Assembly: GCA_022494885.1 (NCBI GenBank)
Contig: JAGVSM010001653.1
Coordinates: 21,202 to 85,201 of the forward strand
Origin: Micrasema longulum
Lineage: Eukaryota > Arthropoda > Insecta > Trichoptera > Brachycentridae
DNA: 64,000 nt
Direction: 5' to 3'
Shown: one piece after another, positions 11,318-22,560 of the stretch
How positions within the stretch are numbered: position 1 is the stretch's first letter
How the letters are laid out: the number at the start of each line of letters is the position of its first letter
Notes under the pieces: generated by a model
What the model was told of the DNA's origin: nothing
Databases searched by the model: none
The model's input: only the letters and a program-made list of their open reading frames with translations
Made by a program: the position numbers and the translations under genes

Positions 11318-11645
11318 GAGGAAGTTCACTGATTTATTTTTATTTATTAATAGACAATCAAACTAAGTCAAAAAAGTATTGTATTATCAGTATTATGATT
11401 ATTTAAAGTTTTGTGATTTTAAAATTACTTCGCCGTTGGCCTCCCTGTAAACGGAAATGTCTCATAACTCTGTCATTGAGTGATTTAGAAAAATTAGTGA
11501 TGTCATTTTTATCAAAATCATTTTAATTAATTTTTTCACACATTTTTGAGAAACTTGGCCGTACAATGAAATACACTTAATTTTTACCACTTATAAGAAA
11601 ACATTTTTTATATCCAAATTCTCATTTTACTAAACTTCCTCAATG
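11318..11645 (-). mobile_element. MITE family G copy
   Basis: Left end TATGAGGAAGTTCACTGATTT and right end CTAAACTTCCTCAATG form terminal inverted repeats. The inside carries the family word AATAGACAATCAAACTAAGTC in the orientation opposite to 15368-15794. It lies just upstream of transporter exon B. Confidence 0.6.
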
Positions 11646-12034
11646 TAATATTAAATTTGATAGAATATGTTCACATTCATGAACTTACATAATAAAGCCA
11701 AAAAAAATGTGCTTTCTAAACAAACCGTATTTCAGAAAAAATATTCTCGTAATTTACTGACATTTGTAGATGTACATATAAATAATATAGGGAACTCGTA
11801 ACACATAAATAATTAATCTGTAGTTTACAAATACATAAGTATTACTTTAAAATATACATATTCATACAGAGTATTATTAGGTAAATGATATTCAAAAAAT
11901 GTTATGTACTTTTTGCCAGTAACAATAATACTTTCTCCGCCATACGCTATTTAAAGCTTGTTTCTATTTAAATCAAAATGTCATTTTAATTTCATCATGA
12001 TTATAAACTTAATCGTCATTTTAATTTTTTACAG

Positions 12035-12102
12035 TAAGCATGACCAGACTGCTACAAAAGATGTTGATGGTTGTGGGAAAGGCAAAGGCAGCTCAAGTTT
12101 AA
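12035..12102 (+). CDS. SLC7 transporter, alternative last coding exon B
   Basis: TTTTTTACAG acceptor ends at 12034. Joined to phase-1 G at 6076 it reads V-SMTRLLQKMLMVVGKAK then AAQV and TAA at 12100-12102. It aligns with exon A (LQK[LM]LMVV core) but ends in a short Lys/Ala tail, and it is followed by a canonical AATAAA at 12472. It is therefore the better-supported 3' end of the gene. Exons A and B cannot both be fully used from the upstream donor without a stop, so the transcripts should be mutually exclusive. Alternative view: A is a decayed duplicate that is never spliced in. Confidence 0.8.
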
Positions 12103-12471
12103 AAGACATCTCTGGAAATTAAAAATACAGTAAAAGCAGCTTAAAACGGTATTATTTAGTCAATGAGGTTTCTCTTCTGCAGTCTCTTGGTGAAATACTT
12201 CACAATATTTCAAAATTGATGTAAAATTTATTTGGATGTCTAAATATTAGTTTTAATGAGTGAATGTATTCATAATTTCACATATCCATTTATGCATTCC
12301 ACTATTATTTCATAGATATACGTATTGAGGATTAACAAACTAGATCTTGTCACAAAACCTAACGGTTATTGCTGTTATCATAGTGAGAGAAAAAAAAATT
12401 GCTTTGTTTGTTAAATGTCAAATTTGCTTGGTACTTGTTTATTAGGAAATATGGGATTTTCAGAAATCAGG

Positions 12472-12477
12472 AATAAA
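12472..12477 (+). terminator. Poly(A) signal AATAAA for the transporter
   Basis: First AATAAA downstream of the stop of exon B, 370 bp after it. Likely but unproven cleavage/polyadenylation signal. Confidence 0.45.
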
Positions 12478-15367
12478 GTTGAAAATTAATTAAATATTTG
12501 TAGCAGATTTTTACGACTTTAATTATGTTATCATTTACAAATTTCGGGTTTAAAAATGAGCAAATACGTAATTCAAAATAGCTTATTTTGAACATTCAAA
12601 GAAAAATTATCCAACGCAGCACGGAAGAAATAATAATACCATTACCACTGTATTTTTTAATTATTTGAAAACAGCAATTTATAAAATGTGAAAAGACCCT
12701 ATTTTCAGCATTAGAAGAAATATGCCTATTATTGTAACCATAGTACCTACCAAATTTTTATTCTTTACCTCAAATGAAGACATTGTTTGCGAGCATTTTT
12801 ACTGTAAGCCCAAAATTATTTTATTTATCATACTTTATAATATGTTGTATAATAGGTAATAATGTACTAAGGATTAAATATAGCTTTCAAGCACATTTTA
12901 TGAACTTTGAACCTAAAAAACAAGCGTAAAGTACGATTTGTATATTTTTTACATTATTCTCTCTGTCATCGAAACACAATGTTTAAGGTTTGTTACCCTC
13001 AGCATGTTACAAAGTTAATGTGATTATAGTTAAGTTGCTACATTAGTAAAAATAAAAAAAGCTATTCTACGATTCATTGATAAATATAATAAAACTCTCT
13101 TGACTCTCTGACAATAATAAAATACATTTAAATACCCTAAGTATTGAACACAATTTTAAAATTTATTTAATCCTTTTGGATTTCGATAAAAGGTCAGCTA
13201 TCTTCAACAACATTTTATATTGCTTTGTTTTAAGCATGTTGACACATTAAAATCAGTAAGTAATCATTTTACATTTAAAAAATGACAGCCATAAGAATAG
13301 AGAATCATAAAAAATAAGTTTTTCTTTTCTAAACGACAATTTTTTTTTTATGATTTTGCTCATCATAATGTTTGTATGTTCTGAATATATCTAATAGATT
13401 TAATGAATGAATGAATTTAGCTCGTCATTGTGTATTTAAAACGCTTTTTATACACGTAAATATATTGATAATTTTAATATAAGCATAAGATTATTTTTAA
13501 ATGCTAAGAATTAATGTTGTTAAAATTTTTGAAACCGTAAGTAGACATTTTGTTTATCATGCATGTAATAAATGTCTAATCCAACAAGTGAGGAAAGATC
13601 TAATGTTTCTAAATATAAAATGAAAAATTGGTGTTCAAGTGCTATGATATACAATACTATAATATTCTAACAATCTCCAAATCTTTCCGAGACTGTTGTA
13701 AAATTTTGATGACAATATTTAGTTGTAAATTAAAAATCAAAATTATGTAGATATTTAACCAATAAACTGAGATTAAAACCTCTCTTTTTGAGAGTAATTG
13801 ACCTAGTCAGACCGAAATTATTTTTGTCCATTTTTGAATATTTACAAATGATAATCATGCATACATAATATAAATGTAAAATATGTCTATAACATATTAC
13901 GAGGCATGAAAATATTTTTAAAAATACGTAAGTTAAGTTTTTCATTCCATATTCAGTGTTGAATAATAAAAATAATTATTGTCTAGATGTCGTTCGTCCC
14001 AAGCAACTTAAATAAGTCCTCTTTTGGACATTGGAAAGAATGTGAGTTGGATTTCTTATTGCGTCCGGATTTATTTATATGAAAATCAATTTAAACCATA
14101 GATTTGAATTTTCGTTTTCTTAGTTTACGTTTTTAAAATATGGCCACCCTATTTCATAAGCATATCTATTCTCTTAAGAATGTGAAAACATTGAATTAAT
14201 CATTCCTATTTTTTATTTTTAATTAAAAATAATAGTTTCATTAAGTCAGCTCTAAATTAATATTAAAGTATCGCTCAATTTTATTGAATGAAAATATATC
14301 ATTATTTTTTATGTGAGATTATGCTTAATATATTAAAATATTTGATAGTAAAACCTTTTTTAGGAGTTTTTCTAAAGACAAAAGTACCTTTATATTGTTT
14401 TATCTTTTAAGTTACTGAAATAAATTATCACTAGAATGTATTGATACAGTTATACCTCGAACCTATATCTTTCTAATAAAAAAATGTATTTAAATATATA
14501 CATATATTCTGAAGTTATATAAAACTCACATTTATATTTAATTTTATTACGCTATTTTTTACAACCTACATTTTATTTACTAAAAAAATGAACTTTTACA
14601 CTTCCTTATAACAGGAACAAAATATGAGTATGTTGAATGGCTGAAATCTATTCTTATAATAATGGACATAATGAAATGACAATAATGATTTAGACCATGT
14701 ATAATATTATTAAGCTTAGTATTAGCTTTGATATTACTAAATTAATAAATATCATATTTATTTTGTACAAAAATATGATGGAAAATCATTTGATAATACT
14801 CACATAACAGATTGTTGGGTAGAATGCAAAGATGTATAATTACAAGACACGTTATATGCACAAACTCGACAGCATTTCAGTTCATAGGTGATTTCAGGAT
14901 TTTTGTCACAATCAGATGTAACGCTACGCAGAAAAATACCATAATATGTGAAGAAAAATAGTTTAATTATACTGAAACTGTGATAAACAGAACATGTTAA
15001 TCTTTTTTTTATAAATACGATGCAATTTATTAATGAAAAAGATAATTAGTTATATTTTAAGCAGGATCTTCTTAGACCGTGCAGGGGTTCATAGGCACAT
15101 GGAGTTTGGGGCTTTTAAAATGGGGTTCTTTAAGAATTTTGTGGCCTCCATCAGGTCAGGGACTCTGGGCTGGTGCCCCACATGCTCTTATGGAAAAGAC
15201 GGCCCTAAATTTGAAGTACCTATGCTCTAAAGAATGTAAAGAATTGTCAACAATTTTAAATCACATCAAAAATAACACTGATGGTAACGCGTTACACAGA
15301 AATATTTATATCTCTTTCTCACACAAAGGTTTCCAGGTGTATTGTGATTTGCGATATTTCTATTTTG
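12478..15367. other. AT-rich intergenic stretch
   Basis: About 2.9 kb with no exon on either strand. The only departure in composition is 15060-15240, where a GC-richer patch (GTGCAGGGGTTCATAGGCAC ... TGGTGCCCCACATGC) carries short overlapping frames with no recognisable domain; it may be an old repeat. The rest is simple AT-rich sequence. Confidence 0.5.
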
Positions 15368-15794
15368 ATTGAGGAACTTAAGCTACGTGGGAAATTGGAT
15401 AAAATAAACGTTTTCTTGCGCGCAGTAAAAATTAGAGCAAATTATTCTGCAAAGTTTCCTGAAAATTTAAGAAAAAAATTATAAGAAATATTTCATAAAA
15501 ACTAACTACTTTGAACGACGCCACTAGTTCATATGAATCAACCAATAATAAGAGAGTTATGAAAGATTTCCGGTTTGCCTACCGTTAATGGACCAATAGG
15601 CAGAACTGATCGAGAATAAGCGGAAGAGAACCTCTGACGTCACATGCGAAGTTATTTCAGAAATACAAAACTTTAAAAGATCATAGCGCTAGTAATACCA
15701 TTAAAAACTTTTTTGTCTTAGTTTAAAAGTCTATTATAATATTAACCAAAAAAAACATAAAAAATATAAAAAAACACTGAATTTCCTCATTGTT
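15368..15794 (+). mobile_element. MITE family G, most complete copy
   Basis: Left end TGAGGAACTTAAGCTACG, right end CACTGAATTTCCTCA: imperfect inverted termini. The body shares GGGAAATTGGATA, TTGCGCGCAGTAAAAATTA, AATCAACCAATAATAAGAGA, GATTTCCGGTTTGCC, GAATAAGCGGAAGAGAACCT and CTGACGTCAC with the 62753-63160 copy. Non-coding, 0.43 kb. Confidence 0.75.
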
Positions 15795-16994
15795 AAGGAT
15801 AGTACAATATTTGCTAAATGTGAGATGCGTGGCTAGTATAGCAATAACGTGTCTATTATATGTCCATGATAGAATGCATAAAATTTCTTTTTGGTGTGTA
15901 CTTTGTTAAGATGCATTAACACATATCTATAAAAAGATGCAAATTAACAGCCTTGATGTGAAATATAATATATTAAATAGTTTACATTATATTAAGGTTT
16001 TAATGGAGTATATCAATGTAGAATGAATTTCCTGGTTGTCACATTGCGAGACAAATTAGAATGTAATGAAAAGAAGTTATAAAAACATGTTAATGATTGA
16101 AGTTGGTGTAGTATCATTGTTAATTGGATTTCACAAAAGCCAATAGAACATTTCATGTAAGAGATATCCATTATAAAGGAGACATTGATGTTCACTTACA
16201 TACATACAATACATGCTTGTTGTTAATATGATTGTATTGAAATCCATAAAATAAAATAAATGCATAACCAACTGTTTTATTCTACCAGTTTTCCAATAAC
16301 AAAAGATGACGAGGGCCTGATACCTTGCAGGATACCCGCTGGCACAGCGCGGGTTTAAACTGTGCAACTTAATTAAGCTTAGACTTTGCCCTCTCTGCAT
16401 AATCTATAAGTAATATGAAAGCACTACTATCATAAATGTATAAAACGCTAAGACATTAAGCAGATCCGGGACCTACCATAATATGTTCAGTCGGGGCACA
16501 AAGGGAGGGAAGAATAATATGCTCGTTTTAATTTACTAACATGTATATTCCCGTCCCTTTTTAGTAAGTGACGGAGTACTAGATTCCATTAGATAAGGCA
16601 CTGACATTAAGTCACAATTAAATGTTTTAAAAGGCTATAAACATTGAGATACAATATAAAGAGATAACACTCCATACAAATCCGAGCTAAAAAGTCATCC
16701 CCAAAGGAAAGGGAAGCAGAAACCAGCGGAGGGAGCTAGTATCGTCACATCATATCACGTCGACTTTGACAAGCAAAACTAGTAGTACAGTAAAAATCAC
16801 AGACTTTTTACATAGTTCTACTGTAAGTTCTATTCAGTATGTCACTCCCTTCCGCATACGCTTCACCTTAGTTTATCGTTTCACTATACGCCTGACTAGC
16901 TGAGCAGGACAGAGACAGGAGATAGCTTACGACTAATAAATACTGGTAACATATTAATAAAACGTTTTTAACAATAAAATATCTATTTTAAACA
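15795..16994. other. Intergenic, no gene recognised
   Basis: AT-rich, with a GC-richer block at about 16290-16390 containing the inverted pair ACCCGC...GCGCGGGT, and another at 16690-16910. Neither folds as a tRNA nor contains a domain-bearing frame. Function unknown. Confidence 0.4.
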
Positions 16995-17270
16995 AGTACT
17001 GATTAAGATAAAAACATTACCTACCGGTGAAAGGTTATACCATCGCTTTTTCTATATTTTTCAGATCGATTTGTGCTGTATCTTAGCGTACATTTATGGA
17101 CATTTAAGTAATTGCGAGGAGACAAAGGTTCAAAAGTAGCCGGAGAATGCTCGCAACAGACTAAAGTACATTCCATCAAACATATGTCAATTGGCCGCAG
17201 GGTGAGGTACCATATTTCAAACGCCCATGTTTACTCTAGTTATATACCTCAATGGATGGAAATATGAAAT
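16995..17270 (+). repeat. Dispersed ~270-bp repeat S
   Basis: An inverted copy lies at 34140-34415. Shared words include CATTACCTACCGGTGAAAGG, AAGCGG/CGCTTTTTCTATATTTT, ATTGCGAGGAGACAAAGGTT, GAATGCTCGCAACAGA, CATATG, AATTGGCCGCAGG and GAGGTACCATATTTC. Not coding; it may be a solo LTR or MITE fragment. Confidence 0.75.
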
Positions 17271-17693
17271 ATCCAAATTTATATGACCAAATTTTAATTT
17301 TTTGATTTTGAAAAGAAATACAAGCATTTTAAATTACATACATTTTTGTGACATTTTCCTTTATTTTTACTTAAAATTGTGTTTTCGTTTAATCGTTTTC
17401 AGTAAGGACTGGTCTGAAGGTCACAAAAAAGTCAATAAGATATTGATTTAAATTGAATATTACAACCAGAATTATCTTCTTTTTTCAAAAAAAGAGAATA
17501 CAATTATATAAAAAAAGGTTTCAACTAAAGATTTCAATAATTTTATTTTTTTTAAGTATTACCGAAGGCATAATTTTAAGTAGAAATAAAGGAAAATTTC
17601 ACAAAAATGTTTGTATTTCTTTTCAAAACAAAAAAATATATAATTTGGCTTAGGCCACTTTCATGTTCAATTTAGAACAAATTTTAGTTCAAT

Positions 17694-17832
17694 ACTAATG
17701 CCCATATACAGAGACAAAACTTAAGGTGAGGAAAGTACATTCTAATTTCAAATGCAAAGAATAACCCGAAGGTGAAGACAATAGAATGTACTTCCCTCAC
17801 CTTAAGGTTTGTCTCTGCATACGGGTATTAGT
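17694..17832. repeat. Foldback hairpin with ~50-bp arms
   Basis: Left arm 17694-17743 and right arm 17783-17832 are reverse complements with about 4 mismatches in 50, separated by a 39-nt loop. Arms carry GAGACAAA, CTTAAGGTGAGG and AAGTACATTCT. It could be a tiny foldback transposon; a pre-miRNA is possible from shape alone. Confidence 0.7.
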
Positions 17833-18170
17833 CTTTATTAAGATCCCAGATACCTAAGTTTAGTTAGTTTAGTCTTGATTTGAAATGGCGTAATCTGCCG
17901 GTCTAAAAGTCGTTATATTTTAGTTACATAAAACTTTTCAGTATATTTTTTAACAGAAATACCTTTAAAAATATTGTTTTTATCTAATTTGTTTTTTTTA
18001 TTTTTTTTATTGCACAATTTAAAAAAAACATTTGTTTCAAAATGGCAAAATCGTATAATTTCCAAATTTTGCGTTTGTTTTACCAGACTACAGCCTTAAT
18101 GTTGTTTTAAAATTTAATAAAAAAAATATGTATAAATATTTGTGATATTTTAGGTAAATTAGAAAAAGTA

Positions 18171-18180
18171 TTTATTTATT
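18171..18180 (-). terminator. Candidate poly(A) signals for Spindly
   Basis: Two overlapping TTTATT on the + strand (AATAAA on the - strand), about 500 nt after the Spindly stop. I saw no closer canonical hexamer, although variants may be used. Confidence 0.3.
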
Positions 18181-18239
18181 AATAATCAAAATAAGTATAA
18201 GCTTTTTCCTTGAAATATTTTGAGCAAATCTAAATGTTG

Positions 18240-18520
18240 TATACATGGACTGGATTCCACCCCCTAAGGAGTTATCAAGATTGACGTACTAATAGAAATA
18301 CAGTACAATTTTCGAGAAAGGAATATGGAAGGCTAGACATTTACACGGCTCATGATCTTGTAAATAAAATTGGAAAAAAAGTCTGGAAGAAATTTTTATA
18401 TTTATAAGCAGAATAGTTTATGTTAAACAGCATAAAATGTAATCGCTTAAACCAGCCAAAGACAGGTCATAAGTCTTGTAAAAGTCTAGACTTTCATATT
18501 CCCTTCTCAAAAAAAATTGC
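18240..18520. repeat. Dispersed repeat family E, foldback copy
   Basis: Contains ACATGGACTGGATTCCACCC, GAAAGGAATATGGAAGG, then an AT-rich middle and the inverted counterpart AACCAGCCAAAGACAGGTCAT and CTAGACTTTCATATTCCC. It lies just beyond the Spindly stop codon. Confidence 0.65.
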
Positions 18521-18675
18521 CTTGTTGATATGACGGTTATATTTATGTTTTCCATTTCTTTTTTAAATTATTATAACACACTATTGGATTGAGTATAGTA
18601 TGTACTTAGTATATTCATTTGTAAAAAGGTAATAAAATATGCAAATACAAAAATCATTACTACTTAAAGAATAGA

Positions 18676-20130
18676 TCATTTGAAGGAAGTTTTTTTCGGA
18701 ACTCTGTTTTCTGTACTAGCTGAAGTCAAAATGCCAGGCTTCACATTTTCCTTTGATTTAATACTTTCATTCATATTAAGCATCTTAATAGCGCTGACAT
18801 TTATTTCCCTAAAACCCTCTCTCAGTGAAATATCGATTTCTTCCACAGGTTTTACCATTCGCGTTTTGATCTGGGGTGGTTTTGATAGCTCAGTTTCAAC
18901 TGCCGTAGAGTTGAAATTGGTAGTGTTCTGCAATGTCCGTTCCGCAAGCTGCAATTTGGTTTCCAATTCAGAAGCAGCAGCGTGAGATTCTATGGCTTTC
19001 GTTCTCCATGTCACAATCTGTCTTTGAAATTCCCGAATCTTCTGTTCAGCTGATAAATTGTTCACACTGGCCATGTTGAACTCATTGGTCAAACGGATGT
19101 TTTCTTTTCTATAGTATTCCATTACTCCGCTCAACCATTGAGCAGCTTCTGACGAGTTAGGATCGATGTTCTTATCAAACCAACGCGCAATTTCTCTGTT
19201 GAGTTGATCAGTTTGTTTTTCGAGATCGGTTATGCGGCGTTCGTACGCCCGAGTGAACGCAGCGTCGTGGTGATTCGATTGCCCAGCGTACTCTTCCCAT
19301 AGTGTTTTCTTCTCGCACAAAAGAGAATCAACTTCAGCCTGTTTACTTACGAGTTCACGATTTAACTGATACACCTTGTCTTTCATCTGCGATAAACTTT
19401 TCAGCATTTCCTGTCTTTTGTCGTCGACTTCCGCAAATAAGGAGTTGCCTTTCACAGCGAATGTGCTACTTTGCGTTTTAAGGTGTTGCAGTTCTCCATT
19501 GGCAGTGCATAGTTCCTCTTGAGCCGAGTGCAGCATGTCTGTAGATTGCGCCACTTCCTGTTTCTTGGCGTCTAAATTACTCTTGAGGCACTCAATTTGC
19601 TCCTTAAACGATTCTACTTCAGCTTTATGCATCTCGGAACTGTTGACTAACTCTGAGAGCTGTTTCTTCAACTCAGAATTAGTGTCTTTTAAATTAGCAA
19701 TTTCTTCTTCGTACGATCGAAGTTCTTCTATGACTTTAGTATTATCCAGCTGGCTGACCACCTGCTCTGTTGTGTGAAAAGCCTTACTTTGTTTCAGCTC
19801 TTTGATTTGACACTCCAGAGTGTCGATTGTATTGGTGAAATTTTCAGCATCCTTCCACTTTTCATCTCTTAACTGGTCCATCTCGTCTTGTAAAGATTTA
19901 CATTTGACTGTCCATTCTAATTTTATTTTGAGCTCGTTCTTCTGCAGCGCGTCGATTTCTGAACTTAAATGGTCCTTAAGCTCGACGACACACTGCTGGT
20001 TTCTTTTAATGTCATGAAGTTCCTGTTGCGACAAATCGTAAAGTTTACAAAGGTTTTCATGTCGATTCTTAAGAGATAAATACTTTTCGGAAACTTCCTC
20101 GAGCGATAACGAGCCATTAGAATTTTCCAT
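18676..20130 (-). CDS. Spindly: Protein Spindly (kinetochore dynein-dynactin adaptor)
   Basis: Intact 484-codon reading frame from ATG at 20130 to a stop at 18676-18678. Known role: Spindly binds the RZZ complex at kinetochores and recruits dynein-dynactin, driving checkpoint-protein removal and chromosome movement in mitosis. Seen: nearly continuous heptad-like coiled coil from about residue 10 to 310, a second coiled segment about 340-405, and a basic, Ser/Thr/Pro-rich tail (410-484). Residues 227-242 read VKGNSLFAEVDDKRQE, which matches the Spindly motif (LFxEVxDxR, dynactin pointed-end contact). The N-terminal stretch around 25-40 aligns roughly with the CC1-box helix, but its Ala-Ala pair is not evident. 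No C-terminal CaaX farnesylation box (ends TSFK), in contrast to vertebrates. It is shorter than fly (~780) and human (605) homologues as I recall them. No intron interrupts it, so a retrogene is possible. Codon use is normal and no stops occur, so it is probably functional. Convergent with the transporter gene and divergent from Gprk2. Confidence 0.85.
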   Translation of the reverse strand: MENSNGSLSLEEVSEKYLSLKNRHENLCKLYDLSQQELHDIKRNQQCVVELKDHLSSEIDALQKNELKIKLEWTVKCKSLQDEMDQLRDEKWKDAENFTNTIDTLECQIKELKQSKAFHTTEQVVSQLDNTKVIEELRSYEEEIANLKDTNSELKKQLSELVNSSEMHKAEVESFKEQIECLKSNLDAKKQEVAQSTDMLHSAQEELCTANGELQHLKTQSSTFAVKGNSLFAEVDDKRQEMLKSLSQMKDKVYQLNRELVSKQAEVDSLLCEKKTLWEEYAGQSNHHDAAFTRAYERRITDLEKQTDQLNREIARWFDKNIDPNSSEAAQWLSGVMEYYRKENIRLTNEFNMASVNNLSAEQKIREFQRQIVTWRTKAIESHAAASELETKLQLAERTLQNTTNFNSTAVETELSKPPQIKTRMVKPVEEIDISLREGFREINVSAIKMLNMNESIKSKENVKPGILTSASTENRVPKKTSFK

Positions 20131-22560
20131 AGTGAACTTTACAGTGTATTAAGAACTTATGAACTCAATTAGGTTTTAATACTGTTCATCATTCAAGACG
20201 ACAAACAATTCGAAGAAGTTTTAGTGGTTACGCTTGATTTTTTTATGTTTATACGCAAAACCAAAATTTCTTACACGAATTCACTAATACCAGAAAGTTA
20301 TTCTTAATTCCAACTATCTAATGTAAAATTATATAAATAAAACTTGTAGCTTAACAAGAACAGCCGTTTACGTTTCAGTTTTTTAAATGTCAAACATCAA
20401 ACGAGTAGGCCGTTAGCCGTTACAGGATACGGTAGATGAAAAATAAAAAGATAGTTTAATAAGTTAATACAGTTCATAAAAAGGATACATTTATTATATG
20501 TATACATTTCATGTTAGTTCAATGAAATATTACTTTTTGACTTATATATTTCTATATCCGAATGAAATAAAATAAAAACCGAAATGATATATCCAATCCT
20601 AAAACATACACTTATGAACATTACAACCATTACAGTTTGATTTTAAAACAATTATTGGTTTGTTTTTAATAATTATTAATTATAAATTTATGAAATGATG
20701 AAATCATTTTTAAAAAATAATTGTCTAGCAGGGACCTTAAATACCGACTAGTTATAGTTGGTTACCGACGATGATCGATTATTTTAATTTCTCATTCATA
20801 GATGTCATCAGCAACACAAATGATGAATGCCCCACCGATACTGACATCTAAATTTCTAAACAACAAATATCATGTTTTTATTGTACCTCAACAATGTAAT
20901 TGGCAAAACAGAAAACATGCGTTCATGTAATAATAATTCAAATTAATCATTCATTCAACATTCAAAATATTATTATGTTGGTATGGGTTAGTGCTAGGGA
21001 TTAGTTAAACTTCATTACATTGGCTAACCGTCATCAATCCTCGTGTCAAAATAATGTTACCATCATTGTGTATTTTCGCTATACCCAACCATTTAAAAGT
21101 AGTATAGTAATCTTCGTGAAATAATAATTTATAGTTTACCATAATACAATTGTCGCAGCTACGTAAACATGATATTTCCAGGTAAGGAATGATAAAAAAA
21201 CTACTTTTAATGAGTTACCTACAAACTACCATACTCTTTTCCCCTGTAGCAAGTAATGATAATAAAATACATTGACAAAACCTCAGTCAACCAAATATTT
21301 GCACTACTTACGTACCTATTTCTCCAAATTAATGTAGGTAAAGAAAATTCATTTATATAAATGTTAATGACACCGTAAACATTACGGGTACAAAATTTTA
21401 GAAAAGTTTATTTATGGAGCAAGATTATTATTATTTAACTAACTAAAAGCTAAATTAAAACCGATAACTCTCATTATTTTAGATGTGCGTACTACCTATC
21501 TATCATCTCATGTTCGTTTATTTGCACAGGCAATATAATATTCTATTAATGTTTAAATTTAAATATAATAAGGAGGCTCTCGTCATTTTTTTTTTTTTTT
21601 AAATAATAATGTATTACCAAAAAATTATATTTCATTAATGAAAATTCTTGGTGAAAGTTCATTATAATTATTATAAATAGCTTATATAACATCATTTTCG
21701 TAATTTAATACCACCAGGGCGCTTCACAAAGTGATTCTCTGGATAAATCAATTTAATTGAAAGTTTTAAATTTGTAATTTAAGTAAAACAATTGATTTTG
21801 TTATCACATGGTACGGACTAATTCAAATTATTTACAAAAAAAGTCACTTCACTCTCACAGCCTCGCACCTCTGTTGGGAAAACATTCTATGCCATAGGGT
21901 CTGCAACCGCAAATGCGCTTTCTTTATTATAGAAACAAAATACAAAATTTAGAATAACAAGTGTTCTAAATTTAAAGTTAGTTACAGAGAAAAAAAATAT
22001 TAACCAATATGTTATTTCATAAGAACGATAATTTTGAGCATCACGATCGTATAAAAACATAAGTACCTTTATTTTTACGTTACTTAAACGTTTTGAAATT
22101 ATTGAATTTTTCAAAGAAAATAAATTAATTAGGATACGATATTTTACTATATATGTGAACAAAAAAGATCTTATCTCAATTGAACAATGTGTAATTTACA
22201 TGACTTTGATTTTTAGTAAAAAAAATCGGAAATAAAATTAGTTTTTAAATTGATATCCAGAAATGAAAATTGTGTAATCATGAAATGTAAGAATTTATTT
22301 TTAACTACTTTGTCGTAATATTGGCGGTCGGATCCATGTTTACGTTACAAAACGAAATAAATAAAGTAGTGCTATGTAAAGGTAGCTACTTTTCGTTATA
22401 TACATATGGCAGCATTATATTAGTTACATTTTCAGTGGTTCCGCAGTAGATTTGCGATAGTAGTAAAAATTGTTTTGTTAGCGATAGGTAGCAACTTCTT
22501 CCTTTTCGGTCTACTATCAATACGAGCATCTTATAACACAAAACATTTTTATCGCGAAAA
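20131..22560. other. Intergenic region between divergent Spindly and Gprk2
   Basis: About 2.4 kb, AT-rich, presumably holding the Spindly 5' UTR/promoter near 20131-20450 and the distal Gprk2 promoter. I find no tRNA, no domain-bearing frame and no family repeat. There is a T-homopolymer at about 21586-21600. The minus-strand frames at 21887-22162 and 22386-22586 are not supported. Confidence 0.5.

Noticed and set aside
16300..16390. Possible tRNA gene (ACCCGC...GCGCGGGT stem)
   Set aside because: No B box and no cloverleaf could be formed.
19535..19777. Plus-strand frames inside the Spindly gene (also 18680-18985 and 19820-20017)
   Set aside because: Shadows of the long minus-strand coding frame.
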